Of a stretch of DNA of 64,000 nucleotides, positions 44,174-52,056 are shown in pieces. The notes beneath the pieces are model-generated. The model was not told the DNA's origin and did not search any database. It saw only the letters and a list, made by a program, of their open reading frames with translations. Source of the DNA: Brevibacterium atlanticum (lineage in GTDB: Bacteria > Actinomycetota > Actinomycetes > Actinomycetales > Brevibacteriaceae); contig NZ_CP050152.1 in NCBI RefSeq assembly GCF_011617245.1, positions 2,098,503 through 2,162,502 on the forward strand. The letters are read 5' to 3'. Position numbers and translations under genes: made by a program. Positions within the stretch are counted from its first letter, which is position 1. Every line of letters starts with the position of its first letter.

Positions 44174-45010
44174 ATGTACGACTGGTTGGTCGCTGCCGTG
44201 CTCGGAATCGTGCAGGCACTCACCGAGTTCCTCCCGATCTCATCCTCGGCGCATGTGCGCATCGTCGGCGAGCTCATGCTGCCCGGAAAGGATCCCGGTG
44301 CCTTCTTCACGGCGATCATCCAGATCGGCACCGAGGCGGCCGTCATCGTCTACTTCTGGCGGGATATCGTCTCGATCATCTCGAAATGGTGCAGGGCCCT
44401 CGTCGGCAAGCACGATCGCAGAGACCCCGAGGTGCGTCTGGGCTGGCTGATCATCGTCGGGTCGATTCCCATCGTCATCATCGGACTGCTGTTCCAGGAC
44501 TACATCGAAGGCGCTCTGCGCAGCCTGTGGATCACCGCAACGATGCTCATCGTCTTCGGCCTCGTCATCGGCCTCGCCGACTGGGCGGGCAAGCGCGAAC
44601 GGACGCTTGACGACATGACCTGGGGACAGGGCATCCTCTACGGCTTCGCTCAGGCGCTGGCGGTCATCCCCGGCGTGTCACGATCCGGCGGCACGATCAT
44701 GGCCGGTCGGTTCATGGGATTCGACCGTCCGTCAGCGGCCCGCTATTCCTTCCTGCTTGCCATTCCGGCGGTCGTCGGATCGGGCCTCTACGGTGTCTAT
44801 GAGACTCTCGGCCGCTCTGAGGACATGGTCCTCGGGTGGGGTCCGACGATCCTCGCGACCGTCATCTCCTTCGGACTCGGACTCGTCGTCATCCACTGGT
44901 TCCTCAAGTATGTGCAGACGAAGTCGTTCGCGATCTTCGTCTGGTACCGCGTGGCGCTGGGCATCGTGCTCTACATTCTGCTCGGCACAGGAGTCCTCGC
45001 CGCCGTCTGA
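44174..45010 (+). CDS. uppP: undecaprenyl-diphosphatase UppP (BacA)
   Basis: 278 residues from the ATG at 44174, preceded by AAGGAG. Seven or eight membrane helices carry the two active motifs: VQALTEFLPISSSAHVRI near the N-terminus and VIPGVSRSGGTIMAGRFMGFDRPSAARYSFLLAIP in the middle. It dephosphorylates undecaprenyl diphosphate to recycle the lipid carrier for peptidoglycan and confers bacitracin tolerance. Convergent with the phosphatase gene four bases away. Confidence 0.95.
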   Translation: MYDWLVAAVLGIVQALTEFLPISSSAHVRIVGELMLPGKDPGAFFTAIIQIGTEAAVIVYFWRDIVSIISKWCRALVGKHDRRDPEVRLGWLIIVGSIPIVIIGLLFQDYIEGALRSLWITATMLIVFGLVIGLADWAGKRERTLDDMTWGQGILYGFAQALAVIPGVSRSGGTIMAGRFMGFDRPSAARYSFLLAIPAVVGSGLYGVYETLGRSEDMVLGWGPTILATVISFGLGLVVIHWFLKYVQTKSFAIFVWYRVALGIVLYILLGTGVLAAV

Positions 45011-45014
45011 GTCG

Positions 45015-45710
45015 TCAGCGCATTCCGCCTCCGCCGACAGTGTTCGATTGGGCGAGACCGGCCGCGGTGACCGAAGTGGCAGCGAGAACCGGCCAGTCGC
45101 CCGAGAAGTCGATGATCGTGAACGATCCGGGTGCCACACTCAGTCGTTGGAAGTCATCGAGCGGCATACCCAGGGCGTCGGCGATGATCGCTTTGATGAT
45201 GTCGCCGTGGGAGACGACCATCGCCCACCGAGGCGGCACGTTCGCTTCCGACTCCCCCGCCTCTGCGCGCTCGCGATCCTCTTCCGCCTTGAGCTCGGCG
45301 ACGAGCTCAGCGATGCGGGAGACGGATCGCACGGCAGCCTCGGCGATGGATTCCCCTCCCGGGAACCGCGCTGCGGAGGGAGTTGTGAGCACCGTCTCCC
45401 ACAGCGGCTCTCGTCCCAGCTCCTTGAGTCCGCGTCCCGTCCAGTCGCCGTAGTCGAGCTCGACGAATGAATCGTCGACGTCTACGACATCGCTGTGGAC
45501 GGTCTTCTGGGCGATCGCGGCTGTCTCGACGCAGCGGGTGAGCGGCGAATGCAGGAGTCGGGAGAATCGGCGGTGCGGAAGCAGCGCGAGATTCGCTTCG
45601 AGCGCGCTGACTCCCTCGTCGGTCAGCGACACGCCGGGGGCGCGTCCGGCCAGGATTCCTGCCGTGTTGGCACTGGAGATGCCGTGCCGCAGAAGAACGA
45701 TGACGGGCAT
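45015..45710 (-). CDS. histidine phosphatase (MSMEG_4193 family)
   Basis: 231 residues. The phosphohistidine motif is LLRHGISSAN at the N-terminus, followed by SPLTRCVETA and the acid/His end motif MVVSHGDIIKAIIADALGMPLDDF. This subfamily is linked to mshC, SCO1664 and DUF3090 genes in actinobacteria. Its substrate is not known. TAGTCT lies seven bases before the ATG, so the message is probably leaderless. Divergent from the DUF5703 gene. Confidence 0.9.
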   Translation of the reverse strand: MPVIVLLRHGISSANTAGILAGRAPGVSLTDEGVSALEANLALLPHRRFSRLLHSPLTRCVETAAIAQKTVHSDVVDVDDSFVELDYGDWTGRGLKELGREPLWETVLTTPSAARFPGGESIAEAAVRSVSRIAELVAELKAEEDRERAEAGESEANVPPRWAMVVSHGDIIKAIIADALGMPLDDFQRLSVAPGSFTIIDFSGDWPVLAATSVTAAGLAQSNTVGGGGMR

Positions 45711-45717
45711 GCCATCA

Positions 45718-45723
45718 AGACTA
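45718..45723 (-). promoter_or_regulatory. leaderless -10 element (TAGTCT) of histidine phosphatase gene
   Basis: Minus-strand TAGTCT, then TGATGGC and the ATG at 45710. Confidence 0.6.
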
Positions 45724-45735
45724 GCCCAGATCGTC

Positions 45736-45741
45736 TAGGGT
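45736..45741 (+). promoter_or_regulatory. leaderless -10 element (TAGGGT) of DUF5703 gene
   Basis: TAGGGT followed by GGGCCT and the ATG at 45748, 12 bp from the opposing -10. Confidence 0.6.
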
Positions 45742-45747
45742 GGGCCT

Positions 45748-45951
45748 ATGAAACGTCAGCGACCACGGATGACCTACGAGTTCCGGAAGGTCTCGTTCTC
45801 CCGGGATGTCCCGCGTTCGGTCAGCCTGCAGGAGCTCAACGACGAAGCGGAATACGGCAGATGGGAGCTCGCCCGCACCCGCATCTCCGTCGGAGGAGTG
45901 CGTACGGTGTGGTTGCGCCGCAAGATCATGCCGCTGACGCAGAGCGCCTGA
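45748..45951 (+). CDS. DUF5703 family small protein
   Basis: 67 residues with the actinobacterial DUF5703 pattern TYEFRKVSFSRDVPRSVSLQELNDEAEYGRWELARTRI...RTVWLRRKIM. Basic and soluble, function unknown. After the TGA stop the same frame continues open for about 20 codons and encodes a hydrophobic stretch (VAFFAGVVTIVGIAVTI), noted separately. Leaderless promoter upstream. Confidence 0.8.
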   Translation: MKRQRPRMTYEFRKVSFSRDVPRSVSLQELNDEAEYGRWELARTRISVGGVRTVWLRRKIMPLTQSA

Positions 45952-46015
45952 CCCGCGCCCGGTGAGGTCGCCTTCTTCGCCGGCGTCGTCACCATCGTCG
46001 GGATCGCGGTGACGA

Positions 46016-47323
46016 TCACGCCTTCAGCAGGAAGTCCCCGAGGACCCTCGTCCCGAACTTGAGCGCGGAGATCGGCACCCGCTCGTCCACGCCGTGGAAC
46101 ATTGCGGGGAAGTCGAGATCGCCGGTCAGCTGCAGGGGTGCGAAGCCGTAGCCGGTGATGCCGAGCTCGGCCATGGACTTGTTGTCCGTTCCGCCGGAGA
46201 GCGTATACGGAAGCACCTTCGCAGAAGGATCGTCGGCGAGCAGGCTCGCCTTCATTTGCTCGACCAGAGGAGTGTCGTAGGGGGCCTCGAGGGCTTCGCC
46301 CTCGTCCTCCGGGCTGATGTCGACTCCCTCCCCCGCGAGCTCCTTGATCGTGAGCATGACGTCCTCGTGCTGGCCCGGCAGGGTGCGGCAGTCGACGTAG
46401 CCGGTCGCCGTGCCGGGGATGACGTTGTGCTTGTAGCCGGCGCCGAGGAACGACGGATTCGAGGTGTTCTGCAGGGTCGGGGCCACGAACTTCTCAACGG
46501 AGCCGAGCTCGGCCAGCAGCTGCGGGACCGTTTCGGCGCGGAACTCGATGCCGGTCAGCTCGGAGACGCCTTCGAGCAGCTGGCGGGTCGCCGACGGGAT
46601 GTCCTGCGGCCACGGATGGCTGCCGATGCGCGAGATCGCTGAGGCCAAGCGGGTGACCGGGTTGTCGTCGTTGCGCTGCGAACCGTGACCGGCGGTGCCG
46701 TGGGCGATGAGGTTGAGCCAGGCCAGGCCCTTCTCCGCGGTCTGGATGAGGTAGACCCGCTGGCCGCGGATGTCGACGGAGTATCCGCCGACCTCGGAGA
46801 TCGCTTCGGTGGCGCCGGAGAAGAGTGCGGGGCGATTGCGGACCATATGCCGGGCACCGTAGTTGCCTCCGGCCTCCTCGTCGGCGAAGAAGGCGATGAT
46901 GAGGTCACGCCGAGGCTGCAGGCCCTGACGCTGCATCGCCCGCACCGACGCGATGATCATCGCGTCCATGTCCTTCATGTCCACCGCGCCGCGACCCCAG
47001 AGCAGGCCGTCCTTGATGACGCCTTCGAAGGGGTCGACGCTCCAGTCCTCGGCCGCGGCGGGGACGACGTCGGTGTGGCCGTGCACGACGAGGGCCGGGG
47101 CGCTCGGATCGCTGCCCTTGACCCGGGCGACGATATTGGCTCGGCCCGGCGAGGATTCGACGATCTCGGAAGGCAGGTCCACCTCGGCGAACCAGGAGGC
47201 GATGAGTTCGGCGGCCGGCAGCTCGGGGTTGGCCTTGTTGCCGCCCCAGTTCTGCGTGTCGATGCGGATGAGCTGCTGGCAGAGGTCGGTGACCTCGGCT
47301 TCGGCGGCGCTGAAATCAACCAC
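46016..47323 (-). CDS. M20-family metallopeptidase (dipeptidase/deacylase)
   Basis: 435 residues from a GTG preceded by GAAGGGA. Metal and catalytic motifs are VVHGHTDVVP, GRGAVDMKDMDA, FFADEEAGGNYG and GGTDNKSMAELG; the lid domain follows NLIAHGTAGHGSQRNDDNP. These are di-zinc amide hydrolases of the ArgE/CPG2/dipeptidase type. No signal peptide, so cytosolic. Exact substrate cannot be set. Confidence 0.9.
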   Translation of the reverse strand: MVDFSAAEAEVTDLCQQLIRIDTQNWGGNKANPELPAAELIASWFAEVDLPSEIVESSPGRANIVARVKGSDPSAPALVVHGHTDVVPAAAEDWSVDPFEGVIKDGLLWGRGAVDMKDMDAMIIASVRAMQRQGLQPRRDLIIAFFADEEAGGNYGARHMVRNRPALFSGATEAISEVGGYSVDIRGQRVYLIQTAEKGLAWLNLIAHGTAGHGSQRNDDNPVTRLASAISRIGSHPWPQDIPSATRQLLEGVSELTGIEFRAETVPQLLAELGSVEKFVAPTLQNTSNPSFLGAGYKHNVIPGTATGYVDCRTLPGQHEDVMLTIKELAGEGVDISPEDEGEALEAPYDTPLVEQMKASLLADDPSAKVLPYTLSGGTDNKSMAELGITGYGFAPLQLTGDLDFPAMFHGVDERVPISALKFGTRVLGDFLLKA

Positions 47324-47650
47324 GGTGGTTCCCTTCGGTGGTGCGGATGTGTGCTTCCACCGTATCCCACCCGCACAGCCTCCGCGGGGCCGCGTTCACA
47401 GGAGCAACGTCAGTCCCTGCAGGAAGAACCCGGTGCCGCGTGCAAACGGCACACTCAGCGGTGGACAGCCCCATTTCGGAACGAGGCTGCTCAGCGCAGA
47501 GCGTCCCTCTTGATCACTCACCCGTGCTGCCTGCTGCCGAGAATGTACACCTTTCTCCGAATCACTCACCGAAGAACGTGAGTATTCGAGAGAAGAGTAT
47601 GCCGATCGGCCCGCCACCCGCCGAGTCTGCACTGTGAGCGGATATGGAAG
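47324..47650. other. gene-free stretch
   Basis: About 330 bp without a recognisable gene between the M20 peptidase start and the tRNA terminator. It contains two ATCACTCACC motifs (47513-47522 and 47561-47570) and an ACTCAC-N8-GTGAGT inverted repeat overlapping the second. The 11-mer GATCACTCACC also occurs in inverted orientation at 13707-13717. The peptidase promoter should lie near 47324-47400 but was not identified. Confidence 0.5.
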
Positions 47651-47680
47651 ATGGCCCCCGGAACGTAATCCGGAGGCCAT
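47651..47680 (-). terminator. terminator after tRNA-Leu
   Basis: Eleven-base arms (ATGGCCCCCGG and CCGGAGGCCAT, one mismatch) with an 8-base loop, ten bases past the 3' end of the tRNA. Confidence 0.75.
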
Positions 47681-47689
47681 CCTCGTTGT

Positions 47690-47776
47690 GCGCGGAGGGG
47701 GACTTGAACCCCCACGCCCGATAAGTTGGGCACTAGCACCTCAAGCTAGCGCGTCTACCAATTCCGCCACCCGCGC
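47690..47776 (-). tRNA. tRNA-Leu (GAG)
   Basis: 87 bases on the minus strand. Acceptor stem GCGCGGG/...CCGCGC, D-arm GGCGGAATTGGTAGACGCGC, anticodon arm with CTTGAGG (anticodon GAG, reading CUC/CUU), a long variable arm typical of tRNA-Leu, and T-loop GGTTCAAGTCC. The CCA end is not encoded. It stands alone with its own terminator. Confidence 0.95.
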
Positions 47777-47851
47777 TGGCAACAGAGATAACTCTACATG
47801 CGAGTTCCCGTCGCGCAAAATCGAAATCGGCAATTGTGACGCACTGCACTT

Positions 47852-48709
47852 TCAGTGCTGTTTCTCCAGGTATGCGACCTGCGAGAGCACGTGCGGCTTC
47901 CCCGACTTGAGGTCGAAGACCGCCGACCGTGATGCCTCATGGCGCTGCCCCTCGGTCAGGGCGTATCCGACCGTGCCCGGCAGCAGAATCGGCTTCGCGA
48001 ACGACACATCCCAACGGTAGGCGTCCACGCGCGGATCCATCGCTGACAGTGCCCGGGAAGCGGTGTACATGCCGTGGGCGATCTGTCGGGGGAAGCCGAA
48101 CCCTTTGGCCGCGAGGCCGTTGAGGTGGATCGGATTGTAGTCGCCTGAGACCTGCGCATACCGCTGACCGATGATCGGGTCGAGGCGCCACAGGGCAGTC
48201 GGCTGCGGAGCATCGAACTCCGCATGCGGGACCTGCGCCTTCGACTCGGCGCCGGGCAGCTTCCGGCCCTTGGCAAGGTACGTGGAGACCTCGCTCATCA
48301 CCGGGCGGCCATCGACCTTCGCGTCGACGCGGACCTCGATCGTCGTGCCCTTCGTGTGCTCGAAGGGACCGGCGAGTTCGAGATGGTAGTCCACCACGTC
48401 GCCGAGGTGCACCCGAGCCAGTATGTCGACCCGGTTGTGGATGTGGACCATGCCCAGCATCGGCAGCGGCACCTCGGGATCGGCGAGGAGCTGCATGCTC
48501 AATGGGAACGCGAGGATGTGCAGGTATCCGGGATGGACGGTGTCACCGAGAGCCTGCCGGACCACATGGGCGAATCCCGCATAGGCGACCGGTTCGAGCG
48601 GAACGCTGCGATCGATGGATCGCTCCGGCAGCTCGGGGCTCGTCCGCGGACCGATGGGCAGGGTTTTGAGCAGGGCGCGGCCGTAGACCGGGAGCATCGA
48701 CTCGGCCAT
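47852..48709 (-). CDS. MaoC-like (R)-hydroxyacyl-thioester dehydratase (HtdX-like)
   Basis: 285 residues from MAESMLPVYG (ATG at 48709). A double-hotdog MaoC protein with the hydratase-2 motif in SGDYNPIHLNGLAAKGFGFPRQIAHGMYTASRAL. Together with the next two genes it mirrors M. tuberculosis Rv0241c (htdX)-fabG4-fadA2. It would dehydrate (3R)-hydroxyacyl chains. Its ATG overlaps the fabG4-like stop (TGATG), so it is translationally coupled. Confidence 0.85.
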   Translation of the reverse strand: MAESMLPVYGRALLKTLPIGPRTSPELPERSIDRSVPLEPVAYAGFAHVVRQALGDTVHPGYLHILAFPLSMQLLADPEVPLPMLGMVHIHNRVDILARVHLGDVVDYHLELAGPFEHTKGTTIEVRVDAKVDGRPVMSEVSTYLAKGRKLPGAESKAQVPHAEFDAPQPTALWRLDPIIGQRYAQVSGDYNPIHLNGLAAKGFGFPRQIAHGMYTASRALSAMDPRVDAYRWDVSFAKPILLPGTVGYALTEGQRHEASRSAVFDLKSGKPHVLSQVAYLEKQH

Positions 48710-50061
48710 CAGGCACCCACCATGTTCTGCCCGCACACACGCAGGGTCTCACCGTTGATGCCGCGGGCTCCGCTCGAGGCGAGGAACCCGATGGCCTCGG
48801 CCACGTCGACGGGCTGACCGCCCTGCTGCAGGCTGGAGAGTCGGCGCGCGACCTGGCGGGTCAGCGTCGGCATCTTCGCGGTCATGTCGGTTTCGATGAA
48901 TCCGGGTGCGACGGCGTTGATCGATCCCTGACGTCTGGCGAATTCCTCCGCCGAGGCGGCCGTGAGTCCGATGACGCCGGCCTTCGAGGTCGCGTAGTTC
49001 GTCTGTCCGCGGTTGCCGGCGATGCCCGAGGTCGAGGCCAGCGACACGACCTGAGCGCCCTCGGCGAAGAGGCCTTTCTCCGCCAGGTGGGCGTTGATCA
49101 TCGTCTGTGCGGCGATGTTGACCGCGATGACCGAGTCCCACCGGCCGGCGTCCATGTTCGCGAGCATCTTATCGCGTGTGATGCCGGCATTGTGGACGAG
49201 GATGTCAACGGGTCCCCCGACCGCCTCGGCGATCTTCTCTGCGGCATCGGCGGCGGTGATGTCGAGCTGAACGGACTTGCCGCCGATCTCGTTCGTCACC
49301 TGGGCCAGAGCCTGACCCGCCTGGGGCATGTCGACGCCGATGACGTAGGCGCCGTCGCGGGCGAGGTTGCGGGCGATCGCCGCACCGATTCCGCGGGCGG
49401 CACCCGTGACCACGGCCCGTCGGCCGGCCAGGGGTCCGTTCTCACCGGTGGACATGAAGGCGTCGAATCCGAGCCGCTCCCCCGCGCCGGAGGACACGGT
49501 GAGGAACTGGCCGGACACATATGCCGACTTGCCGGAGAGCAGGAACCACAGGGCAGCTGCCACCGAGGGGGCGGTGAGGTCGACGCCGTCGAGCAGGATG
49601 CCGTTGGCGGTGGCGCCGGCGCGCATCTCGTGGGCGACCGAACGGGTGAAGCCCGTGATGCCCTGCGCGGCGGCGGCGAGTTCGGGCGTCTGGTTCTTCG
49701 CATCCGGTGCGGTGGAGATGGTGATGACGCGACCGCAGGGGGCCAGTGAGCGCAGCGCCGCACCGGCTTCGAGGACGATCGGTGAGAGGTCGGCCGGGGA
49801 CTTCGCGTCGTCGAGGACGGCGATGATCGCCCGCAGCTTCTCACCGGATTGGGCGTTGCGGCGCACCTCGAGCCCGTTCTCCAGCAGCAGGTCGGCGAGG
49901 TTCTGAGCGCCGGGGCCGCTGCCGAGGACGAGGACCGGCTTGTTCGTGTAGCTGGCCGGAGTGGAGCCGAAGCGGTTGAGTTCGACCGGCTGCGGCAGAC
50001 CGAGGGTCTTCGCCACCTGCTTCAGCGGTCCGTTGACGAGGGAGAGATAGGTGTCTTTCAT
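48709..50061 (-). CDS. fabG4: FabG4-like 3-oxoacyl reductase with two Rossmann domains
   Basis: 450 residues. The N-terminal 210 residues form a degenerate Rossmann (flavodoxin-like) domain (PVLVLGSGPGAQNLADLL), as in the high-molecular-weight FabG4. The C-terminal half is an active SDR: VVTGAARGIGAAIARNL, NAGITRD, ASTSGIAGNRGQTNYATSKAGV with Ser-Tyr-Lys. It reduces 3-oxoacyl thioesters. Its ATG overlaps the thiolase stop (ATGA). Middle gene of the thiolase-reductase-dehydratase operon. Confidence 0.9.
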   Translation of the reverse strand: MKDTYLSLVNGPLKQVAKTLGLPQPVELNRFGSTPASYTNKPVLVLGSGPGAQNLADLLLENGLEVRRNAQSGEKLRAIIAVLDDAKSPADLSPIVLEAGAALRSLAPCGRVITISTAPDAKNQTPELAAAAQGITGFTRSVAHEMRAGATANGILLDGVDLTAPSVAAALWFLLSGKSAYVSGQFLTVSSGAGERLGFDAFMSTGENGPLAGRRAVVTGAARGIGAAIARNLARDGAYVIGVDMPQAGQALAQVTNEIGGKSVQLDITAADAAEKIAEAVGGPVDILVHNAGITRDKMLANMDAGRWDSVIAVNIAAQTMINAHLAEKGLFAEGAQVVSLASTSGIAGNRGQTNYATSKAGVIGLTAASAEEFARRQGSINAVAPGFIETDMTAKMPTLTRQVARRLSSLQQGGQPVDVAEAIGFLASSGARGINGETLRVCGQNMVGA

Positions 50062-51347
50062 GCTGCCTCCACGATCGCGGTGAGTCCCTGGCCGCCTGCT
50101 GCGCAGATCGAGACCAGTGACCTCTTCTTGCCGGTTGTCTTGAGGTATTTGGCGGTGGTGGCGATGATGCGACCGCCGGTGGCCGCGAAGGGGTGACCGG
50201 CGGCGAGGCTCGAGCCCAGCGGGTTGAGCTTGTCGCGGTCGATGCTGCCCAGGGCCGAGTCGAGGCCGGCCTTCTCGCGGCAGAACTCCTCGGACTCCCA
50301 CGCCGCCAGGTGCGAGAGCACGGTCGAGGCGAAGGCCTCATGGATTTCGAAGACATCGAAGTCATCGAAGGTCAGGCCGTTGCGGGCGAGCAGACGCGGC
50401 ACAGCGTAGGCGGGAGCCATGAGCAGGCCCTCGGCGCCATCGACGAAGTCCACGGCGGCGGCTTCGGCGTCGACGAGGCGGGCCAGCGGGGTGAACCCGT
50501 GTTCGGCCGCCCAGTCCTCGCTGCCGAGCAGCACCGAGGAGGCACCATCGGTCAGCGGTGTCGAGTTGCCCGCGGTCATGGTCGCCTCGGCGGCCAGCCG
50601 CTTGCCGAACACCGGTGAGAGCTTGGCCAGGGACTCCACGCTCGAGTCGCCCCGCAGGTTGGTGTCCCGGCTGACGCCGAGGTAGGACGTGGTGAGATCG
50701 TCGAAGAACCCGGAGTCCCAGGCTGCGGCGAGGTTCCGGTGCGAGGCCACGGCGAGTTCGTCCTGTGCCTGGCGGGTGATGCCCCATTCGGCGGTGGTGA
50801 TCGCCTGATGCTCGCCCATGCTCAGGCCGGTGCGCGGTTCACCCGTGCTCGGGGCCTGCGGGGCGAGGTAAGCGGGACGGATCTGCGCGGCGATCTTCGC
50901 CCGCTGGACCATCGTCTTCGCTCGGTTGAGCTCGAGGAGGATCTCTCGCATCGAATCGTCGATGACGATGGGAGCATCGGAGGTCGAGTCGACCCCCGAG
51001 GCGATGCCGGATTCGATCTGCCCGGCGTTGATCTTGTTGTTCAGGCTCACGACGGCTTCGAGTCCGGTGGCACAGGCCTGGCCGAGATCGAAGGCCGGAG
51101 TCGTCGGGGCCAGCGCGGAGCCGAGCACGGCTTCGCGGGTGAGGTTGAAGTCCTTCGAGTGCTTGAGGACCGCACCTCCGGAGACTTCGCCGATACGCTC
51201 CCCGGCCAGCCCGAAGCGAGCGGTGAGCCCGTCGATGGCCGAGGTGAGCATATCGAGATTCGTCGCCTTCGAGTACTGCTTGTTCGAGCGCGCAAAGGGA
51301 ATGCGGTTGCCGCCGAGGATGACGGCTCGTTGACTGGGAGCGGACAT
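50058..51347 (-). CDS. acetyl-CoA C-acetyltransferase (FadA2-like thiolase)
   Basis: 429 residues from the ATG at 51347, which follows GGAGG; an upstream GTG at 51353 is also in frame. Thiolase motifs are DLGQACATGLEAVVSLNNKI (acyl-accepting Cys), EIHEAFASTVLSHL (His), PLGSSLAAGHPFAATGGRI (His) and SICAAGGQGLTAI (second Cys). It cleaves or forms 3-oxoacyl-CoA. First gene of the operon, divergent from a tetR gene with a palindromic operator between them. Confidence 0.92.
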   Translation of the reverse strand: MSAPSQRAVILGGNRIPFARSNKQYSKATNLDMLTSAIDGLTARFGLAGERIGEVSGGAVLKHSKDFNLTREAVLGSALAPTTPAFDLGQACATGLEAVVSLNNKINAGQIESGIASGVDSTSDAPIVIDDSMREILLELNRAKTMVQRAKIAAQIRPAYLAPQAPSTGEPRTGLSMGEHQAITTAEWGITRQAQDELAVASHRNLAAAWDSGFFDDLTTSYLGVSRDTNLRGDSSVESLAKLSPVFGKRLAAEATMTAGNSTPLTDGASSVLLGSEDWAAEHGFTPLARLVDAEAAAVDFVDGAEGLLMAPAYAVPRLLARNGLTFDDFDVFEIHEAFASTVLSHLAAWESEEFCREKAGLDSALGSIDRDKLNPLGSSLAAGHPFAATGGRIIATTAKYLKTTGKKRSLVSICAAGGQGLTAIVEAA

Positions 51348-51377
51348 GTGCACCTCCGAGAGTTGGATTTAACTGTT

Positions 51378-51402
51378 ACCGACAGTACCTGATACTGTCG
51401 GT
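51378..51402. promoter_or_regulatory. TetR operator (perfect 10-bp inverted repeat)
   Basis: ACCGACAGTA and TACTGTCGGT are exact reverse complements separated by CCTGA. The site lies four bases before the tetR ATG and 31 bp before the thiolase ATG, so the adjacent TetR protein could block both promoters. Confidence 0.75.
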
Positions 51403-51405
51403 CTT

Positions 51406-52056
51406 ATGAAATCGCTCACAGACGGACGCTCGACTCGGTGGCAGAAGCACCGGGATGAGCGTCGTCGCGAACTGCTGCGCACGGTCCGCCATGTCGTCGC
51501 CGAACATGGGGACGACCTGTCGATGGACCAGATCTCGGAGCTGTCGGGAACCTCGAAGTCCGTGCTCTACCGATACTTCACCGACCGTGCGGGACTGCAG
51601 GCGGCCATGGGTGAATGGGCCATGGGTGTCATCGTCCGCTCACTCGACGAGGCCACCTCGGCCGCGGCGAAGATGCGGACTGCAGGCACAGGGCGGCAGG
51701 CGGCAGGCGTCGACGGCGGAACGGCCAGAGCACGGGAATCACTGACATCGATGGTCCGCGCATTCGTCACCCTGGCTGCCACGTCGCCGCACGTCTACCG
51801 GTTCTGCGACACCGCTGTGAACCGATTCGCACCCCAACAGACCGGCGGTTTCTTCAACTCGATCGCTGAGCTCCTGGCCGACCGCCTGGACCTCGCCGAC
51901 GATCGGGACCGCCTGTGGTCGGCCGGAGCCATCGGCTTCGTCCGCGCCGCGACCGAGGCCTGGCTCTCGAACCCCAGCCGTGCCGAGGAGTTCGCCACTG
52001 ACATCAGCAACTGGCTGTGGGCATCATTGCCCGCCAATCTAGGAGTAGAACAATGA
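51406..52056 (+). CDS. TetR-family regulator of the acyl-CoA module
   Basis: 216 residues. The HTH lies in RRELLRTVRHVVAEHGDDLSMDQISELSGTSKSVLYRYFTDRAGLQAAMGEWA. The rest is a helical ligand-binding domain with a Thr/Ala/Gly-rich insert near residues 90-105. Divergent from the thiolase operon and overlapping the acyl-CoA oxidase-like gene by four bases (ATGA). It therefore probably regulates both, with an acyl-CoA or steroid/fatty thioester as likely effector (inference). Confidence 0.88.
   Translation: MKSLTDGRSTRWQKHRDERRRELLRTVRHVVAEHGDDLSMDQISELSGTSKSVLYRYFTDRAGLQAAMGEWAMGVIVRSLDEATSAAAKMRTAGTGRQAAGVDGGTARARESLTSMVRAFVTLAATSPHVYRFCDTAVNRFAPQQTGGFFNSIAELLADRLDLADDRDRLWSAGAIGFVRAATEAWLSNPSRAEEFATDISNWLWASLPANLGVEQ

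Noticed and set aside
47396..47680. 94-codon minus-strand frame upstream of the tRNA
   Set aside because: It runs through the tRNA terminator hairpin, has no ribosome site and no family similarity.
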